From contig CBDHFM010000030.1 in assembly GCA_965262505.1 (NCBI GenBank), positions 3,844,001 to 3,908,000 on the forward strand: a stretch of 64,000 bases of DNA, read 5' to 3'. Made by a program: the position numbers and the translations under genes. Under the pieces are notes generated by a model. It searched no databases. It worked only from the letters and a program-made list of their open reading frames with translations, and was not told the DNA's origin. Below are positions 17,127-24,881 of the stretch, in pieces. Position 1 is the first letter of the stretch. The number at the start of each line of letters is the position of its first letter. This DNA comes from JACPPO01 sp965262505. GTDB lineage: Bacteria > Acidobacteriota > Vicinamibacteria > Vicinamibacterales > UBA2999.

Positions 17127-18337
17127 AAAAGCTTCAGATCACCGTAGTCGTGACGGCGCTGTGTGTGGCAGGCGCCCTGCTCCGCGGACAGACCGCCACG
17201 GGCCCGATCAAGATCGGCTTTCTCGTGCCGGTGTCGGGTCCGTACGCGCAGAGCGGGCGCGACATTCTGAACGGCTTCCTCCTGTTGCTCGATGAGATCG
17301 GCTATCGCGCCGGCGGGCGCGAGATTCAGCTCATCGTCGAAGATACCGAAGCGATCCCGGCGGTCGGACTGACGAAGGCCAGGAAGCTGATTGAAAGCGA
17401 CGGGGTGCACCTGATGGCCGGCGCGTTGCTGTCGTCGACCGGCTACGCGTTGGCGCCGTTCATCGACTCGATGCGGATTCCGATGGTGTACCCGGTGGTG
17501 TCCGCCGACGATCTGACGCAGCGGCGGCGCAGCGAATGGGTCGTACGTGCCGGATACACCGGCAGTCAGCCGAATCATCCGTTCGGCGAGTACGCGTACC
17601 ACACGCTCGGCTATCGGACCATCGCCACGATCGCGCTTGACTATTCCTTCGGCTGGGAATCGGTCGGCGGTTTCCAGCGGACGTTCGAGGAGGCCGGCGG
17701 CCGGATCACGCAGAAGATGTGGACCCCGGTATCGGTTCATGACTTTGCGCCGTACCTGGTGCAGATTTCGCGAAACGTCGACGCCGTCTACGCGCTGTTC
17801 CTCGGCCGAGCCACGCTGCAGTTCATGCGCCAGTACCAGGAATACGGGCTGAAGGACCGCATTCCCCTCATCGGCGCCGGTCCAACCACCGACGAGCACG
17901 CGCTGCCGTTCATGGGCGACGAGGCGCTGGGCGTCGTCACCGCGCTCCACTACAGCGGGGCGCTCGACAACCCGGCCAACCGATCATTTGCCGCCGCGTA
18001 CCGCGCGCGTTACGACAAGGTGGCGAGCTATTACTCCGAAAGCATGTATACAGGCGGCAAGTGGATCATCGCCGCGATCGAGGCGCTCGGCGGCCGGGTG
18101 GAGGACCGCGAGGCGCTCTTGGCCGCGCTGCGGGCCGCCAAGCCGACCGACCTGCCGCGCGGCCCGGTGGAACTGGATGCATTCGGCAATCCGATCCAGA
18201 ACGTCTACGTCAGGCGTGTGGAGCGCGTCAACGGCGAGCTGCAGAATACGGTGATTCACACGTTTCCGCGGGTCTCGCAGTTCTGGAAGTACAACCCCGC
18301 GGATTACCTCAGGGAGCCGCTCTATTCCCGCCGCTAG
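17123..18337 (+). CDS. Periplasmic substrate-binding protein of the Liv-type transporter
   Basis: 404 residues starting at ATG 17123 in an ATGA overlap with livM. A signal peptide (MKKLQITVVVTALCVAGALL, cleavage probably near residue 20-24) is followed by the Peripla_BP_6 start IKIGFLVPVSGPYAQSGRDI. Two-lobed binding-protein motifs continue through GALLSSTGYALAPFI and YSESMYTGGKWIIAAIEAL. It captures the ligand outside the inner membrane and delivers it to LivHM. No diagnostic ligand residues can be assigned by eye. Confidence 0.92.
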   Translation: MKKLQITVVVTALCVAGALLRGQTATGPIKIGFLVPVSGPYAQSGRDILNGFLLLLDEIGYRAGGREIQLIVEDTEAIPAVGLTKARKLIESDGVHLMAGALLSSTGYALAPFIDSMRIPMVYPVVSADDLTQRRRSEWVVRAGYTGSQPNHPFGEYAYHTLGYRTIATIALDYSFGWESVGGFQRTFEEAGGRITQKMWTPVSVHDFAPYLVQISRNVDAVYALFLGRATLQFMRQYQEYGLKDRIPLIGAGPTTDEHALPFMGDEALGVVTALHYSGALDNPANRSFAAAYRARYDKVASYYSESMYTGGKWIIAAIEALGGRVEDREALLAALRAAKPTDLPRGPVELDAFGNPIQNVYVRRVERVNGELQNTVIHTFPRVSQFWKYNPADYLREPLYSRR

Positions 18338-18345
18338 CGCCAGGC

Positions 18346-19101
18346 ATGAATCCTCCGGCACTCGTACTCGAGCACCTCTCGAGGCATTTTGGCGGCCTCA
18401 AGGCGGTGGACGACGTCAGCCTGACGATCCAGCCGGGCGCCCGTCACGCGCTCATCGGGCCGAACGGCGCCGGCAAGACGACGCTGTTCAATGTAATCAG
18501 CGGCGAGCTGCCGGCGACCGAGGGGCGCATCTCGTTGTTCGGCGCCGATGTCACGCGCCTCGCACCGCACCAGCGCGCCGCGCGCGGCATCGCGAGGACC
18601 TTTCAGATCACCAAATTGTTCCCGAACCTGACCGTGGTCGAGAACATGCTCCTCGCATGCGAAGCGTTGGACCGGCGCAAGCTGGCGATGCACCGCGCCG
18701 TATCGTCGTACGGGGATCTGACGCAGCGCGCGGCGGATCTGGTGGATCAGTTCGGTTTGTCAGGCCGGACCCACGAATTCGCCAGGAACCTGTCGTACGG
18801 CGATCAACGCAAGCTGGAGGTGGCGCTGTCGCTGGCCGGCCGGCCGCGGTTGCTGCTGCTGGATGAGCCGATGGCAGGTCTGTCCGCGGGCGAGAGCGGG
18901 TCGATGCACGCGATTCTCGAGCAGCTGGATCCGGCCATCGCCGTGCTGCTCATCGAGCACGACATGGATATCGCGTTCGCGTTCGCCGAGCGCGTGACCG
19001 TGCTGCATCAGGGGCGCGTCCTGACGGAAGGCCACAAAGACGAGGTGAGCGCCAACCGGGGGGTGCAGCAGATCTACCTCGGGATGAGCGCCGCGGAATG
19101 A
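18346..19101 (+). CDS. livG: ABC transporter ATP-binding protein (LivG-like)
   Basis: 251 residues. Walker A is GPNGAGKTT, the signature is LSYGDQRKLEVA and Walker B is LLLLDEPMAG, followed by the H-loop in LLIEHDMD. The start at ATG 18346 is 8 bp after the binding-protein gene; in-frame upstream codons belong to the overlap with that gene. With LivF it drives the transport cycle in the cytoplasm. Confidence 0.95.
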   Translation: MNPPALVLEHLSRHFGGLKAVDDVSLTIQPGARHALIGPNGAGKTTLFNVISGELPATEGRISLFGADVTRLAPHQRAARGIARTFQITKLFPNLTVVENMLLACEALDRRKLAMHRAVSSYGDLTQRAADLVDQFGLSGRTHEFARNLSYGDQRKLEVALSLAGRPRLLLLDEPMAGLSAGESGSMHAILEQLDPAIAVLLIEHDMDIAFAFAERVTVLHQGRVLTEGHKDEVSANRGVQQIYLGMSAAE

Positions 19102-19856
19102 CCATGCTGAAGACCGTTGATCTGCACGCCTACTACGGCGACAGCCACGTGCTGCAGGGCGTCACGCTTGCCGTGGAGAAGGGCGCCGTCACGGCAGTCC
19201 TCGGCCGGAACGGCGTCGGCAAGACGACGCTGTGCCGCTCGATTATCGGCCTCACGCCCGCGCGGACGGGCAGCGTGCTCCTCGACGGCGTAGAGATCAC
19301 TCGGCTGCCGCCGCATCGCATTTTCGACATGGGTATCAGCCTCGTCCCACAGGGTCGTCGGATCTTCTCGTCGCTGACGGTCCACGAGAACCTCGCAATC
19401 GCGGTCAGGCCGCCGAGGCCGCAGCCATCCGGGGCCGCGGGCGCGCCAGGCTGGGACCTCCAGAAAGTGTTTTCCGTGTTTCCCCGCTTGTCGGAGCGCA
19501 GTCACCACAGGGGCAACGAGCTGAGCGGCGGCGAACAGCAGATGCTGGCCATCGCCCGCGCGCTCGTGGCAAGGCCGGTGGTCCTCATCATGGACGAGCC
19601 GACCGAAGGCCTGGCTCCGATGCTCGTCGCCGAGGTGGCCGCCGTGATCCGGCGGCTCAGGGACGAGGGGACATCGGTCCTGCTGGCCGAGCAGAACGCC
19701 GCCTTCGCGGTGAAGGTCGCCGACCACGTGCACGTCATGAGCAAGGGGAGAGTCGTCCACTCCAGCGATCCCGCGGCGCTGTGGGAAAACGAGGAAATCA
19801 AAACGCAGCTACTGGGTGTCCCGTCCGCTGCCGCCGGGCCGGATAGCCGGGCATGA
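19098..19856 (+). CDS. livF: ABC transporter ATP-binding protein (LivF-like)
   Basis: 252 residues with ATGA overlap to livG. Walker A GRNGVGKTTL, signature LSGGEQQMLAIARAL and Walker B VVLIMDEPTEGLAP are present; the H-loop His is changed to Gln (LAEQNAAFA), as is usual in LivF. It completes the five-component transporter. The stop codon lies inside the left copy of a 15-bp direct repeat that marks the next cassette. Confidence 0.95.
   Translation: MTMLKTVDLHAYYGDSHVLQGVTLAVEKGAVTAVLGRNGVGKTTLCRSIIGLTPARTGSVLLDGVEITRLPPHRIFDMGISLVPQGRRIFSSLTVHENLAIAVRPPRPQPSGAAGAPGWDLQKVFSVFPRLSERSHHRGNELSGGEQQMLAIARALVARPVVLIMDEPTEGLAPMLVAEVAAVIRRLRDEGTSVLLAEQNAAFAVKVADHVHVMSKGRVVHSSDPAALWENEEIKTQLLGVPSAAAGPDSRA
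19842..19856 (+). repeat. 15-bp direct repeat, left copy
   Basis: GATAGCCGGGCATGA occurs here, spanning the livF stop, and again at 21643-21657. The two copies bracket the two-gene cassette at 19858-21644. Such a repeat is consistent with an insertion scar or recombination site; its origin is inference. Confidence 0.7.
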
Positions 19857-19857
19857 G

Positions 19858-20736
19858 ATGTCGCGAACCATGACTGTTCTTCCTGCCGACCAGTTTCCTG
19901 GCGCCGAACAGCAACCTCTCGCCTACCCTGGCCTGAGGCCCGACTTTTCCTACGTCTACTACAAGGGCACGGTCCACAAGATCAATCCCCGAGGCGACAC
20001 GTATGCGGACCTGTGGCTCGATGACCCCTCCGGTCAGGTGACGCTCGATGCTTTCTTGGAGGCACGCCGCAACGCCGCCATCAGGGATCGACACGCCGTG
20101 TTGGCCGTCGGCTCCAATGGCTGCCCGGGACGCCTCGCTGAAAAGTACGGTGGCCAGCCTGAAGTCGCGCTTCCGGTCTTTGTCGGCACTCTAGCCGACA
20201 CGGCCGTCGTCTACTCGCGCCGGTTGGTATCCTACGGGGCGTTACCTGCCACCTACCTGCACCAGCCTGGGGCGTCCTCCTGGCTGTCGGTCACTATGCT
20301 CACCGATGAGCAGCTAGCCCGCATGGATGAAACAGAAAAAGTTGGTGAGTTCTATCTGCGGATCCCGGTGCCTGGCCACTTCCTTATAGACGGTGGTCCG
20401 AGAGTCGACGATCTCACTGCCTATCTGAACCGCGAGATCTTGACGCATGAAGGCAAACCGATTCGCCCAAAAATGTTCGCTCGCAAGGGGCCCGATTGGC
20501 CCGTCATGGACGAGTCCGAAGTGCTGTCCCTCGTCTTGGACCAAGCTGGGATCCTCGTTGGCAAGCCTATTGAAACACGCCACCGCCAGCTCCTCATGGA
20601 CGAGGGGCTTCGGCTGCAACTGACAGAGTTTCTTGACACACAGATGAGTCCGCTGGCGGCGGATGAGCAGGGCAATCTAGAGGACGCATCACGGATAAGA
20701 GGACGTTCCCGAACGACTGAGAAGGAACGATTGTGA
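19858..20736 (+). CDS. Unknown protein with a gamma-glutamylcyclotransferase-like segment
   Basis: 292 residues starting at ATG 19858. Not a recognised named gene. The stretch VLAVGSNGCPGRLAEKYGG, then VTMLTDEQLARMDETE, resembles the YGSN...L..R start and the L..LD..E catalytic region of gamma-glutamylcyclotransferase-fold proteins; the match is partial. No signal peptide or membrane segment. Codon and base composition are less GC-rich than the liv genes upstream, suggesting transfer. The next gene's GTG overlaps its TGA, so the two are translationally coupled. Function unknown. Confidence 0.6.
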   Translation: MSRTMTVLPADQFPGAEQQPLAYPGLRPDFSYVYYKGTVHKINPRGDTYADLWLDDPSGQVTLDAFLEARRNAAIRDRHAVLAVGSNGCPGRLAEKYGGQPEVALPVFVGTLADTAVVYSRRLVSYGALPATYLHQPGASSWLSVTMLTDEQLARMDETEKVGEFYLRIPVPGHFLIDGGPRVDDLTAYLNREILTHEGKPIRPKMFARKGPDWPVMDESEVLSLVLDQAGILVGKPIETRHRQLLMDEGLRLQLTEFLDTQMSPLAADEQGNLEDASRIRGRSRTTEKERL

Positions 20737-21644
20737 GCGGACAATCGGCCGAATCCTCTATCGAATGCATCCGAGTCTGTTCAACCAGTCACAGGCCCGG
20801 CTCTCAGGGGACCTACATTGTGCGGTTGTCGCCCGGCAACTTGGCCCGGCTCAATGTAAGGAACAAAGCGTATCTCAAGGTCAGTTACGGCGAAGCCTCG
20901 GTGCTAGCGTGCCTGAGTGTCGACGAGAAACTAGACGATGAAACCATTCACATGGACCAGACTCTTCGCACGGCGATTTGTTTGGAGCCCATCATGCAGG
21001 GAACGAGGAAGTCGGAATTGCTCTATCATCCGGGCGGGGGCGGCGACCTCTCGCACCCGATAGTCGTCCAAGACTCGGAGTTTCGCGGGCCAACTCCGCT
21101 CGCAAGACTACTGAAACAACAATACCTTGTTTGCCTCGTCCACCATGCCATATCGGAAGATATGGAGAAGCCCATCACGCGACTCACAGGCGACTCCATG
21201 GCGGCTATCGGCGTTCAACCAGGAGACAAGGTCCTGCTCATCAGTCAGAAATGTCGCAAGAGCATGCGCTGTCTTGCCCTGGATCCTGATAAACCCCTGC
21301 CGTCCGATACGATGCTCAAGACGTTTACCGGTTGGCGTTGCCCGGATCTTGAAGACAAGGATCTGCGCCTGCCTTGGGTTACCCTGGACAAGCAAACGCG
21401 TCTCTGTCTCGGCGTGGATCCTTGGATACCGATAATCGTCGGCCGAGACCCCTACCACACGCTCTTCTCAGAGTTCAGCGACGTGGCGCTGGCTGTGGCC
21501 CTTGGCGTGGTGGGTGGCGCGCTCTTCTTCGAGGGCCGTCCGCTGGTGCAGTTTTGTCATCCTCTTCGCCGGCTTCGTCGCCGTCTCTGGCCTCATCCTG
21601 TCCAAGATCCGGAGCAGGATCTGAATGCGTCCGGCGCCCGCTGA
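20733..21644 (+). CDS. Unknown protein with two CDC48-N/double-psi-barrel-like segments and C-terminal membrane region
   Basis: Starts at GTG 20733, overlapping the previous stop (GTGA). Two segments share the pattern of CDC48 N-domains (double-psi beta-barrel): VRLSPGNLARLNVRNKAYLK with HMDQTLRTAI, and ITRLTGDSMAAIGVQPGDKVLL. A hydrophobic stretch DVALAVALGVVGGALFF is near the end. After about 21540 the annotated frame turns into a basic sequence, while the +1 frame reads FVILFAGFVAVSGLILSK and stops at 21622-21624. A one-base frameshift in the C-terminal hairpin is likely. The protein may be a membrane-anchored partner of the preceding gene product; its function is not known. Confidence 0.6.
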   Translation: MSGQSAESSIECIRVCSTSHRPGSQGTYIVRLSPGNLARLNVRNKAYLKVSYGEASVLACLSVDEKLDDETIHMDQTLRTAICLEPIMQGTRKSELLYHPGGGGDLSHPIVVQDSEFRGPTPLARLLKQQYLVCLVHHAISEDMEKPITRLTGDSMAAIGVQPGDKVLLISQKCRKSMRCLALDPDKPLPSDTMLKTFTGWRCPDLEDKDLRLPWVTLDKQTRLCLGVDPWIPIIVGRDPYHTLFSEFSDVALAVALGVVGGALFFEGRPLVQFCHPLRRLRRRLWPHPVQDPEQDLNASGAR

Positions 21645-21657
21645 TAGCCGGGCATGA
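21643..21657 (+). repeat. 15-bp direct repeat, right copy
   Basis: Second copy of GATAGCCGGGCATGA, immediately after the last codon of the cassette. It is in the same orientation as the copy at 19842-19856. Confidence 0.7.
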
Positions 21658-21732
21658 CGGTCGGACCCGACAGTCGGACCTGATGAGCGTCGCCGGAGGC
21701 CGCTCGGGCGTCCATGTAATACTCTGGTTACT

Positions 21733-23244
21733 TTGCTGACCCAGCTCTTCCAAAACATCCTCAAGAGCCGCGTCTACGACGTCGCACGCGAGACGCCACT
21801 CGACGCTGCGCCGCTGCTCTCGCGCAGGCTGGCGAACGAGATCCTCCTCAAGCGAGAGGATTTGCAGCCCGTGTTCAGCTTCAAGCTGCGTGGCGCGTAC
21901 AACAAGATTGCGCACCTCAGTGACGAAGAACGGGCTCGCGGCATCATCACCGCGAGCGCAGGCAACCACTCGCAGGGCGTCGCCTATTCCGCGAAGACGC
22001 TCGGCCTGAAGGCGACGATCGTCATGCCGCGGACGACGCCGCCGATCAAGGTGGACGCCGTGCGAGCGATGGGGGCCGAGGTCGTGCTCGCCGGCGACAG
22101 CTACTCGGACGCCAAGGCGCACTGCGACACCATGGTGGCCGAGACCGGGCTCACGTTCATCCACCCCTTCGACGACCCGCTGGTCATTGCCGGGCAGGGC
22201 ACCATTGGCGCCGAGATCCTGAGCCACAGCCAGGATCGGCTCTCCGCCGTCTTCGTGGCGGTCGGCGGCGGCGGCCTGATCGCGGGGATTGCCGGGTACA
22301 TCAAGGTGTTGCGGCCCGACGTCAAGGTGATCGGCGTCGAACCATACGAGTCGGACGCCATGTATCAGTCGATCGCCGCCGGCCGCCGCGTGCAACTGGA
22401 TCACGTCGGCATCTTCGCGGAGGGTGTCGCCGTACGTGAGGTCGGCGAACTCACGTTTCCGATCGTTCGTGACACGGTCGACGAGGTCGTCCGCGTCACC
22501 AACGACGAGATCTGCGCCGCCATCAAGGACGTCTTCGACGACACGCGCACCGTCATGGAGCCGGCCGGCGCCTTGTCGGTTGCCGGGCTCAAGGCCTGGG
22601 TCGAGCGTGAAGGGGTCCGCGACCAGTCGCTCGTCGCGGTGATGAGCGGCGCCAACATCAACTTCGACCGTCTCCGCTTCGTCGCCGAGCGGGCCGAGGT
22701 GGGCGAGGCCCGTGAGGCCCTGCTCGCGGTCACCATTCCCGAGCGCCCAGGTGCGTTCCGCGAGTTCTGCGCGGCCGTCGGCCGCCGGGTGGTCACCGAG
22801 TTCAACTACCGGTTGAGCGGACGCGGGCAGGCGCACATCTTCGTCGGCGTCGCCACCGAGTCGCGGCAGGACGCGGCGGCGCTGGCGGCCAAGCTCACGG
22901 CCAAGGGCTACGAGACGGCCGACCTCACCGACAACGAGATGGCCAAGCTTCATGTCCGGCACATGGTCGGCGGGCATGCGCCTGAGGTGCGCCACGAGCG
23001 GCTCTACCGCTTCGAGTTTCCCGAGCGGCCCGGGGCACTGACCGGGTTTCTCGACAAGCTCGGCGACCGCTGGAACATCAGCCTGTTCCATTACCGGAAC
23101 CATGGCGCCGACTTCGGTCGCGTACTGACCGGCTTCGAGGTGGAGGAGGCGGACCTGCCAAAGTTCCACGCGTTCCTCGACGGCCTCGGGTATCCCTATA
23201 CCTCCGAGCAGGACAATCCGGCGTACGCCTTCTTTCTCGGGTAA
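21733..23244 (+). CDS. ilvA: Threonine ammonia-lyase, biosynthetic long form
   Basis: 503 residues. PLP-binding lysine in SFKLRGAYNK, the glycine-rich phosphate loop VGGGGLIAGIAGYIK and the ASAGNHSQGVA motif are all present in the N-terminal catalytic domain (residues 1-320). Two ACT-like regulatory domains follow (starting LLAVTIPERPGAFREFC and LYRFEFPERPGALTGFL), the arrangement of the isoleucine-feedback-inhibited enzyme. It converts threonine to 2-oxobutanoate, the first step to isoleucine. The start is assigned to TTG 21733 because no ATG or GTG is available before the conserved region; no clear ribosome site is seen, so the start is uncertain. Confidence 0.95.
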   Translation: MLTQLFQNILKSRVYDVARETPLDAAPLLSRRLANEILLKREDLQPVFSFKLRGAYNKIAHLSDEERARGIITASAGNHSQGVAYSAKTLGLKATIVMPRTTPPIKVDAVRAMGAEVVLAGDSYSDAKAHCDTMVAETGLTFIHPFDDPLVIAGQGTIGAEILSHSQDRLSAVFVAVGGGGLIAGIAGYIKVLRPDVKVIGVEPYESDAMYQSIAAGRRVQLDHVGIFAEGVAVREVGELTFPIVRDTVDEVVRVTNDEICAAIKDVFDDTRTVMEPAGALSVAGLKAWVEREGVRDQSLVAVMSGANINFDRLRFVAERAEVGEAREALLAVTIPERPGAFREFCAAVGRRVVTEFNYRLSGRGQAHIFVGVATESRQDAAALAAKLTAKGYETADLTDNEMAKLHVRHMVGGHAPEVRHERLYRFEFPERPGALTGFLDKLGDRWNISLFHYRNHGADFGRVLTGFEVEEADLPKFHAFLDGLGYPYTSEQDNPAYAFFLG

Positions 23245-23431
23245 GGCTCGTTGCATTCCACAACCTCCAGGCGGGTCCTGACCGCGGACAGCCCCATTCG
23301 TGCTCGGCGCCAACGGCACCCGCCACGTGGGAGGCGCCTGCGGCGCGAACGGGGCGGACCCGTCCGCGGCCACCCGCAGCGAGGTTGTGAAACCCACTCC
23401 AGCAGGTCCGTCATTGTGGTGTGGTGAATCG

Positions 23432-23887
23432 GTGTCACACGAGAGGTTCATGGAGGCGGCACTCGAAGAGGCGCGTCGCGGAGGTGCATCTGGCGAGGTA
23501 CCGATCGGCGCCGTGCTCGTCGTCGGCGGTCGCCCCGTCTCGAGGGCGTTCAACCAGCCGATTGCCGCGGTCGATCCCACGGCACATGCCGAGATCCTCG
23601 TGCTCCGCGAGGCCGCGCGGCTCCTGGGTAACTACCGCCTGACCGAGGCCACGGTCTACGTCACGCTGGAGCCGTGCCTGATGTGCGTGGGCGCGCTCGT
23701 GCACGCCCGCGTGGGGGAGGTCGTGTACGGCGCGGCGGAGCCGAAGACCGGTGCGCTCGTGTCAGCGGTTCGAGGGCTCGAGCTGCCGGGCCTCAATCAT
23801 CGCTTCGCGATCACCGGCGGTGTGCTCGAAGAGTCGTGCCGACTCCTCATCCAGGACTTCTTTCGCGAGAGGCGGCGCTCGGTATAA
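23432..23887 (+). CDS. tadA: tRNA-specific adenosine deaminase TadA
   Basis: 151 residues from GTG 23432 (VSHERFMEAALEEA), which aligns with the usual TadA start; ATG 23450 is an alternative. Zinc-site motifs are HAE in PTAHAEILVL and PCLMC, with the GEVPIGAVLV strand ahead. The enzyme deaminates A34 of tRNA-Arg(ACG) to inosine. It lies 187 bp after ilvA and 50 bp before a tRNA-Ser gene, whose promoter overlaps its stop. Confidence 0.93.
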   Translation: MSHERFMEAALEEARRGGASGEVPIGAVLVVGGRPVSRAFNQPIAAVDPTAHAEILVLREAARLLGNYRLTEATVYVTLEPCLMCVGALVHARVGEVVYGAAEPKTGALVSAVRGLELPGLNHRFAITGGVLEESCRLLIQDFFRERRRSV

Positions 23888-23888
23888 T
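23883..23888 (+). promoter_or_regulatory. -10 element (TATAAT) upstream of tRNA-Ser
   Basis: A perfect TATAAT overlaps the last codons of tadA, 50 bp before the tRNA. No convincing -35 hexamer was found at 17 bp spacing; the region at 23858-23865 reads TTCTTTCG. The AT-rich hexamer stands out in otherwise GC-rich sequence. Confidence 0.5.
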
Positions 23889-23937
23889 GAAATGTTCGCG
23901 CGGCGCAGGCCGCGCGCGCAGTCTGCACACACGACCA

Positions 23938-24028
23938 GGAGAGGTACCGAAGTGGTCGTAACGGGGGCGCCTCGAAAGCGTCTTGTCGGGTAACCGGCAC
24001 GTGGGTTCGAATCCCACCCTCTCCGCCA
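23938..24028 (+). tRNA. tRNA-Ser (anticodon CGA)
   Basis: Acceptor GGAGAGG (23938-23944) pairs with CCTCTCC (24018-24024), discriminator G, encoded CCA 24026-24028. The anticodon loop CTCGAAA gives CGA, reading UCG. A long variable arm (around TTGTCGGGTAACCGGCA) and the T-arm GTGGGTTCGAATCCCAC are typical of class II tRNA-Ser. Mobile DNA begins directly downstream, so it may have served as an integration site. Confidence 0.95.
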
Positions 24029-24038
24029 CTACAACACT

Positions 24039-24065
24039 ATAAGTATTTGTATTATTTGTACTTAT
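24039..24065. repeat. AT-rich inverted repeat after tRNA-Ser
   Basis: ATAAGTA at 24039-24045 is the inverse of TACTTAT at 24059-24065, and the intervening sequence repeats TATTTGTA-like units. It is very AT-rich for this window. It could be a weak terminator or part of an integration junction. Confidence 0.4.
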
Positions 24066-24137
24066 AAACCATAATCTTGTCTCGTCTTACTTTAGGTCTA
24101 ACTGTACGGCAAGCCAAAGCGTGCGCGGCTACCTTGC

Positions 24138-24338
24138 CTAATTACGCCGTCGGCTCCCATTGCGATACACGGACCGCTCGCCCGTCCACTCGTGCCGCTC
24201 AGCGCCGATGAGGCCGGCGACTTCCGTTTCCCTCAGCGCCTGCGACAAGACGCGGATGCCTTCCCGCCGCACATCTCCGTCCTGTTCTTCTAAGATCTTG
24301 CCCACAAACGCCGACAGACCCATCCTGAGTTTGGCCAT
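24138..24338 (-). pseudogene. IS256-family transposase, N-terminal relic
   Basis: Reads MAKLRMGLSAFVGKILEEQ at the start and GERSVYRNGSRRR at the end, the conserved N-terminal part of a Mutator-type transposase different from the two full copies in this window. It stops at 24138 soon after, with no catalytic domain downstream. Only about 65 of roughly 400 codons remain. Confidence 0.7.
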
Positions 24339-24881
24339 CGTCATCGCCCTCCGTGTGTATCCTTCTGCCGAAGACACTCACGGAACGATGCACGATGGCC
24401 CTCGGCGCTATCTACGCCGACGGCCTCACCGAAATTCCACGACGTCCGGGGACTCTAACTAGCTGAGGCCCACGCGCTTTCAGACCCCTCATATATCAGA
24501 GGGAGGCGTTGTGCAGCAGGCTAGTATCTAGCTTCCGGTGCTGACTCTTGACGCTCTGGGGCCGAGAGGAGACGCCGTGCGCGAAGCTGCTCTACGAAGG
24601 TTTCCGGGGGCTTCTGAAGCACTCGACGCACGGCCTCGTCACAGGCCGCAGATTGCTTGTCTCGATCGTTCGCGAGCCAGTACTGGAACGTTCGCGAATC
24701 TGTGTGGCGGAGAAACTGCCAAATATGCTTATGGTAAACCGGTTGATCTGCATGCTGTGTACAGGCTTTCACGTAATCCGCAATGGCGCGGCGTCGACCC
24801 TCAGCTGTGCTTAGGTCGTACGCTGTACGTTCGAAGTCGCCGATGTCACGCAGCGCGGAATCGGTCTGTTCGATCCTGTTA

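Noticed and set aside
21475..23580. 701-codon minus-strand frame across ilvA
   Set aside because: Overlaps ilvA and part of tadA completely and shows no protein-like motifs; typical of antisense frames in high-GC DNA. The same applies to 12180-13805 and 4848-5795.
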